Positions 54,485 through 62,863 of a stretch of DNA of 64,000 bases are shown one piece after another (positions within the stretch are counted from its first letter, which is position 1; each line of letters begins with the position of its first letter). Made by a program: the position numbers and the translations under genes. Under the pieces are notes generated by a model. That model saw only the letters and a program-made list of their open reading frames with translations, was not told the DNA's origin and searched no databases. The stretch is from Paenibacillus sp. 1_12 (GTDB lineage: Bacteria; Bacillota; Bacilli; Paenibacillales; NBRC-103111). The stretch is from the NCBI RefSeq assembly GCF_900114475.1, contig NZ_FOTE01000016.1, positions 1 to 64,000 of the forward strand, written 5' to 3'.

Positions 54485-55033
54485 ATGAATAAACGAGAGC
54501 GAATTAAAACAATCTTTTTATATGGTGTTTTCATTTGTTACATAGTTTTTTTAATTAAATTATTGTTATTATCAAGAATTTCACTTTTGGAGATGTTTAA
54601 TAGTCAAAGGACTTTAAATAGGTCAATCAATCTTATTCCTTTTTATAGTATAAAGGAATATATACTTGGCGGTTCTGCAACTATAAAAAAATTTGCTTTT
54701 AGTAATGTGGTTGGTAATATTGTTATTTTAATTCCTCTCGGTACTTATTTGTCATTATTCAAAAAGGACAAAAGAGTAATAACCAATCTGTTGTTTATAT
54801 TCTTTGTGAGTTTATCTGTTGAAATCACTCAGGGGCTTTTAGGCATCGGAACATCAGACATTGATGACATCATTTTAAATTGTTTGGGTGGATGGATTGG
54901 TATTTTAGGGTATAAGTTTTTAGCGTTTATATTACGAGATGAGAAAAATGTACGTACAGTAATCACATTACTATCTGCTGTAGGGTTACCTGTTATATTA
55001 TATTTATTATTTATGGTGCGTTTGAGGCTCTGA
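54485..55033 (+). CDS. VanZ-family membrane protein
   Basis: 182 residues with four or five hydrophobic segments. VanZ features: SINLIPFYSIKEY, FSNVVGNIVILIPLGTYLSL, SVEITQGLLGIGTSDIDDII, NCLGGWIG. The start is the ATG at 54485, 5 bp after GGAGGT. VanZ relatives are linked to glycopeptide tolerance but also occur widely with no known role. Isolated gene, followed by the repeat at 55040. Confidence 0.88.
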   Translation: MNKRERIKTIFLYGVFICYIVFLIKLLLLSRISLLEMFNSQRTLNRSINLIPFYSIKEYILGGSATIKKFAFSNVVGNIVILIPLGTYLSLFKKDKRVITNLLFIFFVSLSVEITQGLLGIGTSDIDDIILNCLGGWIGILGYKFLAFILRDEKNVRTVITLLSAVGLPVILYLLFMVRLRL

Positions 55034-55039
55034 ATTGCG

Positions 55040-55107
55040 CTAACGGATAACTAGAGATCAATAATCATTAAGAATAAAGAGAAGGCTGCCGGTGAACGAC
55101 AGCCTTC
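55040..55107. repeat. TAACGG-type intergenic repeat with GGCTGCC hairpin
   Basis: CTAACGGATAACTAGAG... (55040-55063, near-identical to 48613-48636), then GAAGGCTG-CCGGTGAAC-GACAGCCTTC. It also lies where vanZ and the CBS gene converge, so it may terminate both. Confidence 0.7.
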
Positions 55108-55134
55108 ATGATCCGCAAAATCAGGTCTTTCCAA

Positions 55135-55539
55135 CTAATCAACAATATTCCGGGTATAGTATTCGATTATATCTTTGCGGCGAATAATACCGAGGAAGAC
55201 GCCATCGGCGTTTACGACCGGAACGAAGTTCTGTTCGGCCGCCAGCGCCAGCATATCGTCCAAATCGGCACTGATCGCGACGCATTCGACTTTTATCCGT
55301 TTTTTGATGGAGACGACAGGAATTTCGTGCATAGTATCGAAGCCGAGGCCGGGTGTGGCTTTCAGCTTCCATAACAAATCTCCCTCGGATAGCGTTCCGA
55401 AATATAAGCCTTTGTCGTCCAAGATCGGAATGGCAGTATAGTGGCTCGCCTCCAATTTATCCATGGCTTCTTTCATATTAGAGGATGTCGTGAGGTAAGA
55501 GACCTCATTCTTGGGATATAGAAACGATTTGATGTCCAT
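55135..55539 (-). CDS. CBS-domain protein
   Basis: 134 residues forming a pair of CBS motifs: LEASHYTAIPILDDKGLYFG then LSEGDLLW, and LAAEQNFVPVVNADGVFLG then IIRRKDIIEYY. Such modules bind adenosine nucleotides. AAGGAGC precedes the ATG. Stand-alone, of unknown regulatory target. Confidence 0.9.
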   Translation of the reverse strand: MDIKSFLYPKNEVSYLTTSSNMKEAMDKLEASHYTAIPILDDKGLYFGTLSEGDLLWKLKATPGLGFDTMHEIPVVSIKKRIKVECVAISADLDDMLALAAEQNFVPVVNADGVFLGIIRRKDIIEYYTRNIVD

Positions 55540-55840
55540 TGAATTACGCTCCTTTGTTATATTAAATCATATTTCGTCGCGTGGCGCATGTGGAAGTGAC
55601 TGGGGCATGTCTAGCATTATCGAATAAAGGAAGCCAAAAGTTATGTCGAAAGACAAAAACATAGTCAGAATTAAGTCCGTGCAAATAGCGGGCTTTTTTA
55701 AATTATCGGATGAGAGAAGAGGTGAATGGAAAATTAGGGCCTTCTGTTCGTTAAACGGCGTTTGGTCCGAAGTTGCTTAGATCCTCACCAAATAAGTGAT
55801 TTTATACATATGTCTTCTCACAACATGACCAGTAATTTCG
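55540..55840. other. Intergenic region
   Basis: No gene seen. GCAAATAGCGGGCTTTTTT near 55683 resembles a weak terminator. Confidence 0.4.
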
Positions 55841-56017
55841 TCAGCTCGTTTTTCGGAAAATTCCTTTAAGTAAACTAAATATTTTTATTGCTATTTTAGA
55901 AGAACCTTGAAAGAAGTCACTTAGATATTTTTGAACTAGGAACCTTACCAAACTAAAGAGTAGTGAAATAAATATTATAAACACAAATAGTTTTATTCCT
56001 GTTTCTATAAATTCCAT
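55841..56017 (-). CDS. Small membrane protein
   Basis: 58 residues with one hydrophobic segment (about 8-26, LFVFIIFISLLFSLVRFLV) and a basic C-terminal tail. AGGAGGTG lies about 10 bp before the ATG at 56017. No family recognised. Confidence 0.5.
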   Translation of the reverse strand: MEFIETGIKLFVFIIFISLLFSLVRFLVQKYLSDFFQGSSKIAIKIFSLLKGIFRKTS

Positions 56018-56099
56018 GTAGATACAGCACCTCCTATTCAATTATCATTATATACTAATTCTAGTCGCTTGACGGTGACCGTTCCGTCTTTACAATGCC

Positions 56100-56780
56100 T
56101 TGATACGTGTAACCGACCATATCCGCGAATATTATTGTTGCGTTAAGCAAGTATCCAGACGAGAATACACAATTAGTAAGGAGTTTAATAACGAAGTCTA
56201 TATCGGAAATAAAAGTTGCTTTAGAGCGATAGATCGGTATATTAAGAAAAAATTTCTAAAAAAGCATCTAATCTGTACACTTACTCTTCAGGAGTTAATA
56301 AAACAGGAAATAGGGGAGTTTCCAATTTGTCCATTTGCGTATGCTTATGTATTTTGGAAACAGACCCTATTGCAAACAGAAAGTTTCCATAAAGTTAATA
56401 TAGGGGATGAAACAAATCCCAGAAAGTATTTAGGATTAGAATTAGCAACCACACTATTAGAAAAAACTATTTTTGATTTTCAAAAAAATTAATTGACTAT
56501 ACGAATCTCTTTGAAGTTGATAAAAGAGAATTGCTTCACTGGATCATAAATCGAATTACATCTGAGTTGTGTCTAAATTATTTCTATCAATGGCTTGAAA
56601 TTGCAACAAAGGAAACAGAGCAAATACGTGTTCCTAATTGGAATCAAGTTCGTGTAATGCTAGAAAAAAGTATACCCAAAATAATTTTCAAACACTATCC
56701 AGATGTCGGTAACAAACAAGTCTTTGAAGTTATTTTGCAAAAAGAAGCTAGAAAGATAAATATCAATAATATTACTATCA
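56100..56780 (+). pseudogene. Unrecognised gene, frameshifted and truncated
   Basis: Two frames form one protein: FNNEVYIGNKSCFRAIDRYI ... LATTLLEKTIFDFQK, then LIDYTNLFEVDKRELLHWII ... VFEVILQKEARKININNI. They are separated by a one-base change in the A-run at 56484-56490. The reading runs straight into FN3/SLH sequence near 56780, so the 3' end is lost. No family recognised; no clear start or ribosome site. It may resemble integrase-linked or plasmid genes, which I cannot confirm. Confidence 0.5.
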
Positions 56781-57583
56781 ATAGTGCGGGCCAAGGCACG
56801 GCTTCCGCTGCCTAAAACGCTGTGACGCCTAGTGCGCCATCCAGGAGCAGCGGTGCATCGACATCGGCATCAACACCTACACCTGATCCGACACCGACTG
56901 CTGAATCTACGCAACCTACTGTTGATGTCTTCAATAGGAGCTTGGTTAATACAGTAAACTTAGTTAAAGCTATCGAGTCCAAAGTAGCGGAAGCTAAGAA
57001 AGCTAAAGTCAAGATTGAGTGGACTGACATTCAAGGGCACTGGGCTAACAAGGTAATCGATACGTTCGTGAAACTGCGCGTTATCGAGGGTTATGGGGAT
57101 GGTCAGTTTAAACCTGACGGCAATATCACTCGTGCGGAGTTTGTAACGGTGATCTCTCGCGTATTCGATATCAGCGGCGGTGCGAGTCATTCCGTTTCTC
57201 TGAGCGATATTAGCAGTCACTGGGCGTAAGACGCGATTAAGAAGCTTGTTAGTGCAGGGGTACTGGGTGGCTATGATGACGGAACATTCAAGCCTGATCA
57301 AACGATCAGCCGTGAAGAAATCGTCATTATTGTATCCCCAATTGTGAATTGGGATAATGTGAACAAAGATGCTTCCAAAGCCAAATTCACGGAAATGTCC
57401 AGCGTAAGCTCGTATGCAGCGAATGCAATTAAGGATGCAGCAGAAGCGGGGATTATCAATGGCAAGAATGCTGGAATATTTGATTCGCAGGGCATTGCCA
57501 CTCGTGCAGAGGCTCTTATAGTAATTCTGAATACATTGAACCTCAACTCCCAAGTGAAAGCACTATTGGAGAGATTGAACTAA
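56780..57583 (+). pseudogene. FN3/SLH surface protein, 5'-truncated with two stops
   Basis: One frame from about 56780: the end of an FN3-like domain (NSAGQGTASAA, then NAVTPSAPS), a Ser/Thr/Pro linker, and three SLH domains (WTDIQGHWANKVIDTF with VIEGYGDGQFKPD; LSDISSHWA with VLGGYDDGTFKPD; SYAANAIKDAAEAGII). In-frame TAA stops lie at 56813-56815 and 57227-57229. It is the C-terminal anchoring part of a large S-layer-attached protein whose 5' part has been replaced by the preceding remnant. Confidence 0.85.
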
Positions 57584-57595
57584 ATCCTCACTGCA

Positions 57596-57638
57596 AAATA
57601 AGCTGATCTGTCTTTTACTTGGACAGAGCTGCTTATTT
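57596..57638 (+). terminator. Terminator after the SLH remnant
   Basis: AAATAAGC and GCTTATTT outer arms with an inner CTGTC/GACAG stem, 13 bp after the stop codon. Confidence 0.65.
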
Positions 57639-57703
57639 ATTATTTGCAGAATAAACAAACGGTATGAGGTTATCATCCACCTTCTTGTCCTTTTTTTTGA
57701 CTA

Positions 57704-57841
57704 TGTCGGGTGACATGAAAATTATCTCATTAATAGCCACGTAATCGCGGTTTTTTTATTTTATGGGATCAAGTTCTTGTCAAAACCCAATGACAAGAAC
57801 TTGATCCCATTGCTGAAATTGACAAGAACTTGATCTCATTC
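57704..57841. repeat. Dispersed hairpin repeat, copy B
   Basis: TGTCGGGTGACATGAAAATT, then CCACG-TAAT-CGCGG and seven T, then the perfect 20-bp-arm hairpin (57763-57782 and 57791-57810, loop AAACCCAA), then an extra half copy TGACAAGAACTTGATCTCAT at 57820-57839. Confidence 0.85.
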
Positions 57842-58178
57842 CCAAGGTTATCAATTCTGTTAGGATGTTGAGGATTTTCTGCTAACTGTAGTATCGGGTA
57901 GTTGGTAACTTCAGAGAAGGAACGAAAGAAGTTATTCGAAGCATGTTTATGCTGCGGACAACTTCATTCTTCAAATTTCCCAAAATATAAGATTTGGCTC
58001 ATCATTAAGGAGAACCCTGTAAAGCCCAAGGTAGCATTACAACTACATTTTTGTAGAAAGATTACATGGCCGGATGCCCGATATTTGGGGGGACGAGGAT
58101 ATAATAATGATGATGAGTTTCTTCAATATAGCCCCCATTAAAACTGGAGGCTTCTCTAAAAGTTGATTAGATTAGAAA

Positions 58179-58364
58179 CTAAGGCTTCTCCACAAACGGT
58201 CTTACATAAGATTTATCAATCATTTCTACCTCATCATGTAGCAAATATGTTTCTGTATGATTGTAGTAAGAATACATTGAAAACTCATCTCTATAATAGA
58301 TAAAATTACCTTGTTGTTGTGGTAAGAAATAATCACTAAGTACGGATTTTATTTTTGCAAACAT
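58179..58364 (-). CDS. Hypothetical small protein
   Basis: 61 residues, rich in Tyr (FIYYRDEFSMYSYYNHTETY). AAAGGAG lies 9 bp before the ATG. No family, signal peptide or membrane segment. A palindrome (58399-58418) is positioned about 35 bp upstream, suggesting regulated expression. Confidence 0.5.
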   Translation of the reverse strand: MFAKIKSVLSDYFLPQQQGNFIYYRDEFSMYSYYNHTETYLLHDEVEMIDKSYVRPFVEKP

Positions 58365-58398
58365 AACGATGGCTCCTTTATATTCCTGATTTATTATG

Positions 58399-58418
58399 GT
58401 AAGTATTTGTATACTTAC
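58399..58418. promoter_or_regulatory. Palindromic operator-like site
   Basis: GTAAGTAT-TTGT-ATACTTAC, perfect 8-bp half sites, upstream of the 61-residue protein gene. Type of regulator unknown. Confidence 0.5.
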
Positions 58419-58489
58419 AAAATAATATTCAGGAATAGATGGAGATGTTAATTATTATACACTTTGAGTAATTCCAAGCCTTCTCCCCG

Positions 58490-59330
58490 AGGGGAGAAAA
58501 ATTAGGTAACGCAGGTGTTGGCTGCCGCGAATTAAGGCTAAAGTGAAGATTCGGAGTTCGCGAGAATAGAGCTTAAGCTGTTGCTGGCACAGTACGAACT
58601 GCTTCAAAGTAAGTTTGAAGAGCTCGAGGCAAAGCTGGATGAGCTCTTGGAGAAAATCCCTTATACGAAGCAATTACTGGCCATTAAAGGACTGGGTCGG
58701 GATACTATAGCTTGATTCCACGCAGAAGTTGGCGACATTGGCCACTACCGGCATCCTAAACAGATTATAAAGTTGGCAAGGTTGAACCTAAAAGAATACA
58801 CATCAGGCAAAAACAAGGGGCAGATTAGGATTACAAAGCGAGGTCTAAAGCGACTTCGAGCATTGCTTTTCCGTGTCATGATGCCACTTGTGGCAAAGAA
58901 CCGAGCATTTAAAGCGCTGCATCAGTATTACACTAAACGAATGAGCAGTCCGTTGAAAAAGATGCAGTCGCTCATTGCACTTCGAATTCTCTTTGGCGTC
59001 ATGAAAAAGGGACACGTATTCAGTGAAGAAAAGATGAAGCAGGATATCCCTCGATTCACGGAAGTGTCTTTGGCAGCTTAAATAAAGCTTTTTCATAAGA
59101 AATGGAACGCAAGTAACAAAGCTACAGACAATTGAAGCACGAATGAGTCGGAACAAAACTAACATACGGACGAAGATCCTGTCGGGCAGCATATCCGACC
59201 TCCACCTCATGGACAGGTTGAATGAAGGAATGTTGGAGCGTAGACTCTGTGAGACATGGGAGGGGAGGGTTTACCGCCATGACCCAATGTGGAGATCCAT
59301 AGGATATACCATATAACACCATAATATCCA
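58490..59330 (+). pseudogene. IS110-family transposase, 3' remnant and element tail
   Basis: One frame shows RIELKLLLAQYELLQSKFEE, IPYTKQLLAIKGLGRDTIA, a TGA stop at 58712-58714, FHAEVGDIGHYRHPKQIIKL, and ARLNLKEYTSGKNKGQIRIT to a stop at 59081. These are the coiled linker and Transposase_20 domain of IS110-family enzymes. Further upstream stops (58530s) and absence of the N-terminal DEDD domain mark it as dead. About 250 bp of non-coding sequence after it may be the element's own 3' end. Confidence 0.8.
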
Positions 59331-59573
59331 TTTTATAAAGAGGGTGGTTTAGGTGTGTGTGTTTTTGCGCTTTCTTTGCCCCACAATTTTCATCCTCGAT
59401 AATTTTTATTCCAAGAACATATTGTCTTATAACTAAGTAAAACGTTCAAATTCTAAGAAATGAAGAGTATTTAAGAGAAAAGTGATTCTACATAGAGGGA
59501 GTTATCTACAATAAAACGTTTATAATATAATTATGATACGGCAGCAACATTAGAGGGAGACAAATGAATGTTG
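59331..59573. other. Intergenic region
   Basis: No gene seen; an AT-rich promoter-like stretch (TTTATAATATAATTATGATA near 59518) precedes the deaminase remnant. Confidence 0.4.
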
Positions 59574-59739
59574 AGCAGAGGTTATATCAAGAAGCCAAGA
59601 AGCTAATAAAAAGTAGGTACCCTACTGGATGGAGCGGGGCTGCAGTTAAGCAGCAATATCTGCTCCTGATGGAAGCCTAAATTATAAAACTTTAGCTGAG
59701 ATTCAACCTTATCAATGGTACAATGCCTATAAAAAATAA
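59574..59739 (+). pseudogene. Cytidine-deaminase-like gene with internal deletion
   Basis: The N-terminus (MNVEQRLYQEAKKLIKSRYP, TGWSGAA) matches small cytidine/blasticidin-deaminase-like proteins. After AAV the frame must change to read SAPDGSLNYKTLAEIQPYQW and YNAYKK-stop, which resembles the C-terminus of the same family. The catalytic centre (HAE and PCxxC motifs) between them is deleted. GAGGGAG precedes the ATG. The recognition of both ends is from memory of the family. Confidence 0.5.
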
Positions 59740-60479
59740 AGGTGGCCATTCCGATAACGGGTACGTTAGCACAACGCTAAGGCTGCCACGGCACCTCTTG
59801 GAGTATGCGTGATTCAAATTCAACCCCGTTTTATTACCAAATTCCCGTGATGTAGTTATTGGTGGGGAAACGGATCATAATAGTAATATGACCAGTTTCT
59901 TGTCATTTATCGGATTATATTCTTGTCATTTCTCAATGTCAATTGTTGGCTCCACAAGTCTTTCATCGTGAAGCAAAATCGAAGATCAGTACGATGTTTG
60001 ATTTTCGTTTAGAACGGTGCGTGGTGCATAAGCGGAAAGAAAGACGTGTATGTACCTAACCATTGATCAAAGGGAATTTATACTATTATTCTCGTGAATG
60101 TGATAATAAATGGGTTCTTATAGGGAAATTCACCCATTTTTTTCCTCCAATAAGACCACTTTGGGAGCAAGCCAAACATTCTAGCGTGTCGATTTCTCTA
60201 TAGTTTAGTAATTTAACTGATTCCGGTGAGATTAATGTGCGTTTTCCCCGGTGTTGGCGGCAATGGGAGGCGTCCAGTTTCTCGTAAGCCACGCTGACTA
60301 TCTGACGACTGTACTGCTGTGGATGCGATCTGGACTGCGATCGAGCAGGCAATAACACCTTAAAGATCATTTCTTACATCAATACCATTGCATGTATTCA
60401 ACCAATGAGGTAGCATGTGTAGACATTCTTCGCTCTTGCACAAACGAAGAATTATTCTTTTTAGGGAAAGAGGAAACGA
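59740..60479. other. Intergenic region
   Basis: Contains GATAACGGGTACGTTAG.. with GGCTGCCACGG (TAACGG-type traces, 59755), TTCTTGTCA twice (59897, 59920), and a hairpin AAATGGGT...ACCCATTTTTTT (60106-60145). A minus-strand frame at 60086-60370 has no ribosome site or known family and is not called. Confidence 0.4.
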
Positions 60480-61154
60480 ATGCCTACGATATTGGTTGCT
60501 GACGACGATGCGAATATTCGCGAACTCGTCTGTTTATTTTTGCGCAACGACGGATTTGCAACGGCCGAAGCTGTTGACGGCAAGGAAGCACTGGCCATAT
60601 ATGCCTCCACACCTGTCGATTTGGTCATCCTTGATATTATGATGCCGGTCATGGACGGCTGGGCGTTATGCAAGGAACTTCGAAGAGCCAATCCGAATCT
60701 TCCGTTACTTATGCTGACTGCAAGAAGCGAAACCTGGGAGAAAGTGCAAGGATTCCAGCTCGGGACAGATGACTATTTGACCAAGCCATTCGATCCGCTC
60801 GAGTTGACGGCTCGCGTCAAGGCACTGCTGAAACGATACCGTATAGACTCCGCGCAGACCATCCGGTTAGGCAACGTCATTCTGAACCGGCAGACTTATA
60901 AGGTCATGAGAGGGGCGGAGTCGCTCACCTTGCCGCTCAAGGAGTTCGAATTACTGTATAAACTCGCTGAAATTCCGGGACAAGTCTATACGCGGGAGCA
61001 ATTGATCGATCAAGTTTGGGGGATCAATTATGCTGGCGATGATCGAACGATAGACGTGCATATTAAACGCCTGCGCGAACGTTTCGCGGATTCCTCCGAT
61101 TTTCGTATCGAAACGGTGCGCGGACTTGGCTACCGGCTTGAGGTACAGGAATGA
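60480..61154 (+). CDS. OmpR/PhoB-family response regulator
   Basis: 224 residues: receiver domain (DDD at 8-10, phospho-acceptor Asp52 in VILDIMMPVMDG, Lys in LTKPFDP) and C-terminal winged helix (LPLKEFELLYKLAEIPGQVY, VWGINYAGDDRTIDVHIKRL, VRGLGYRLE). AAAGAGG precedes the ATG. It overlaps the kinase gene by 4 bp. Confidence 0.94.
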   Translation: MPTILVADDDANIRELVCLFLRNDGFATAEAVDGKEALAIYASTPVDLVILDIMMPVMDGWALCKELRRANPNLPLLMLTARSETWEKVQGFQLGTDDYLTKPFDPLELTARVKALLKRYRIDSAQTIRLGNVILNRQTYKVMRGAESLTLPLKEFELLYKLAEIPGQVYTREQLIDQVWGINYAGDDRTIDVHIKRLRERFADSSDFRIETVRGLGYRLEVQE

Positions 61155-62512
61155 TCGGTTCCTTATATACACGCGTAGTCCTGACCTTTCTGGTCTCCGT
61201 GATCGGGGGTACGATCATTGCTTTTTTTGCGGCAACTTGGATATTTCAAGATAAATTAAACGAAAACCTGCAAATCACCTTACTTGACTTTGGCCAGGAC
61301 ATCGTCCGCATCTACGAGACATTGCCGTTACGTGAAGCAGAATTATTTATAAGTGAAATGAAGCAACTCAATTCCTATCACATTCGAATCTATGAAGAAA
61401 CGGATCAGTTCCAATCCTACGGAGATCTTACAGGACACCATGCTTTCCCTGTGACTACGGAACAAGTGAAGAAAGTGCTGGATGGAGGAAGGGTTCAAGT
61501 CAATGGGATCGATACGATCTTCTTGGGGTTGCCGATAAAAACTGAAATGGGAACCAGAGCAATGTTTACAGAGCCGCTCACTCCCTCTTCAACCTCATTT
61601 CTCATCAAGTTTGTTGTAACTTTTTTGATCTGTTCGTTGATAGCAGGAAGCTTATTGATTCTAATTGCGGCTATGTTCCTGGTGAGACCGATCAAAAAGC
61701 TGACAGAAGCGACCCTGCGTATAGCTGCTGGAGATTTCAACGTCAAGCTTAATATTAAACAAAAGGGTGAGCTAGGTACTTTGGCTCGCAGATTCGAAGA
61801 AATGATGCACGATCTACAGCAGCTTGAGCAGATGCGCAGGGAATTCGTGACAAACGTGTCCCATGAAGTTCAGTCTCCGCTCACTTCCATTTCCGGTTAT
61901 GCTATAGCGCTTAAGCAGGTAGACCTCCCGGATCATGAACGAAGCCGTTATCTCGATATTATCATCACTGAAGCTGTGCGAATGTCCAAAATGAGTGATA
62001 GTCTGCTAAAGCTGAGTTTTCTTGAATCGCAGTCACCGCAGATGCGGCTCGTCACGCTCAGTCTGGATGAACAGATCAGACGAGTAATCGTCGCTCTTCA
62101 ACCCCAATGGTCAGCTCGCAACATTCAGCTCGAGCTTGATTTGCAGCCCGTTAAAATCACGGCTGATCATGACCAGTTAAATCAGGTATGGACCAATATC
62201 CTCGGCAATAGCATCAAATTTTCCAAGGATGGCGGCAGGATTGACGTCAGCATCAAACAGGATATCAAGAACGTGACGGTTCGCATATCCGATTCGGGCA
62301 TTGGTATTCTCCCGGAGGACCAAAAGCGTATATTTGATCGCTTCTTTAAAGCCGATCGTTCCCACAGCCGGAAATATGATGGCAGCGGTATGGGACTGGC
62401 TATTGTAAAGCAGATCGTATCGCTTCATCAAGGGGACATCCGGGTTGAGAGCGAATACGGACTAGGAACGACCTTCATTGTCATCTTGCCAATCACAACA
62501 CCAGCAGGGTGA
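61151..62512 (+). CDS. Sensor histidine kinase (HisKA type)
   Basis: 453 residues: membrane segments at about 9-29 and 155-178 enclosing a 125-residue sensor, a HAMP domain, dimerisation domain with phospho-acceptor His238 in NVSHEVQSPLTSI, and a HATPase domain (NSIKFSKDG, DSGIGILPEDQKRIFDRFFK, GSGMGLAIVKQIV). HEVQSP replaces the usual HELRTP/HELKTP, a variant of the H-box. Partner of the preceding regulator; the signal is unknown. Confidence 0.93.
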   Translation: MIGSLYTRVVLTFLVSVIGGTIIAFFAATWIFQDKLNENLQITLLDFGQDIVRIYETLPLREAELFISEMKQLNSYHIRIYEETDQFQSYGDLTGHHAFPVTTEQVKKVLDGGRVQVNGIDTIFLGLPIKTEMGTRAMFTEPLTPSSTSFLIKFVVTFLICSLIAGSLLILIAAMFLVRPIKKLTEATLRIAAGDFNVKLNIKQKGELGTLARRFEEMMHDLQQLEQMRREFVTNVSHEVQSPLTSISGYAIALKQVDLPDHERSRYLDIIITEAVRMSKMSDSLLKLSFLESQSPQMRLVTLSLDEQIRRVIVALQPQWSARNIQLELDLQPVKITADHDQLNQVWTNILGNSIKFSKDGGRIDVSIKQDIKNVTVRISDSGIGILPEDQKRIFDRFFKADRSHSRKYDGSGMGLAIVKQIVSLHQGDIRVESEYGLGTTFIVILPITTPAG

Positions 62513-62538
62513 TTAGATTCATACCTCCTCAAGGCTAC

Positions 62539-62588
62539 GCCACCATGTGCAAACTTCCTTACATGTGACGGTGCAGCTTTTTTTGCCT
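62539..62588 (+). terminator. Terminator after the two-component operon
   Basis: An imperfect stem (CCACCATGT ... ACATGTGACGGTG) followed by GCAGC and seven T. Confidence 0.45.
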
Positions 62589-62608
62589 GTTCATATTCCG
62601 TTCATATT
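62589..62608 (+). promoter_or_regulatory. Tandem direct repeat, OmpR-type binding site candidate
   Basis: GTTCATATT occurs twice with an 11-bp period (62589-62597 and 62600-62608), the arrangement bound by OmpR/PhoB-type dimers, lying between the response-regulator operon and the hydrolase gene. Confidence 0.5.
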
Positions 62609-62679
62609 GTCGTCATTAGGGGAACATCTTGGTTGGCTATGCTGTCTTTAGCCCCCCGTTAAGGTAGCCCAACACATAG

Positions 62680-62844
62680 ATGAAGACAGGAGTAGATGCG
62701 AGAGTGAACCCAAGGGATCAAGCAAGGAATTGTATGAACCACTCCGTGGTCAGCGGCAAGAATCAAGTCTTATTACCAGAGGATGGTAGAATCGTTTTTA
62801 CAGGCGAGGCCGGTTCCAAGTTTGTCATTCCATTAAAAAAATAA
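62680..62844 (+). CDS. Hypothetical short frame upstream of the hydrolase
   Basis: 54 residues ending [20 protein letters not shown] and PLKK. The final part looks like a beta-rich domain end. The ATG has no ribosome site, but AGGAG precedes an in-frame GTG at 62704. It may be a remnant or a small protein co-expressed with the hydrolase 19 bp downstream. Confidence 0.3.
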   Translation: MKTGVDARVNPRDQARNCMNHSVVSGKNQVLLPEDGRIVFTGEAGSKFVIPLKK

Positions 62845-62863
62845 ACAGGAAAGGGTTTAAATC

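Noticed and set aside
56484-56490. A-run as a programmed frameshift site
   Set aside because: The gene is also truncated at its 3' end, so a random indel is the simpler explanation.
56813-57229. TAA stops in the SLH gene as recoded codons
   Set aside because: No genome evidence for stop recoding; the 5' end is missing too, so this is decay.
57902-58141. Plus-strand frame with a CLCC motif
   Set aside because: No ribosome site, no recognised family, next to repeats; could be a remnant but support is too thin.
60086-60370. Minus-strand frame of 94 codons
   Set aside because: No ribosome site or family, and the opposite strand ends in a terminator-like hairpin.
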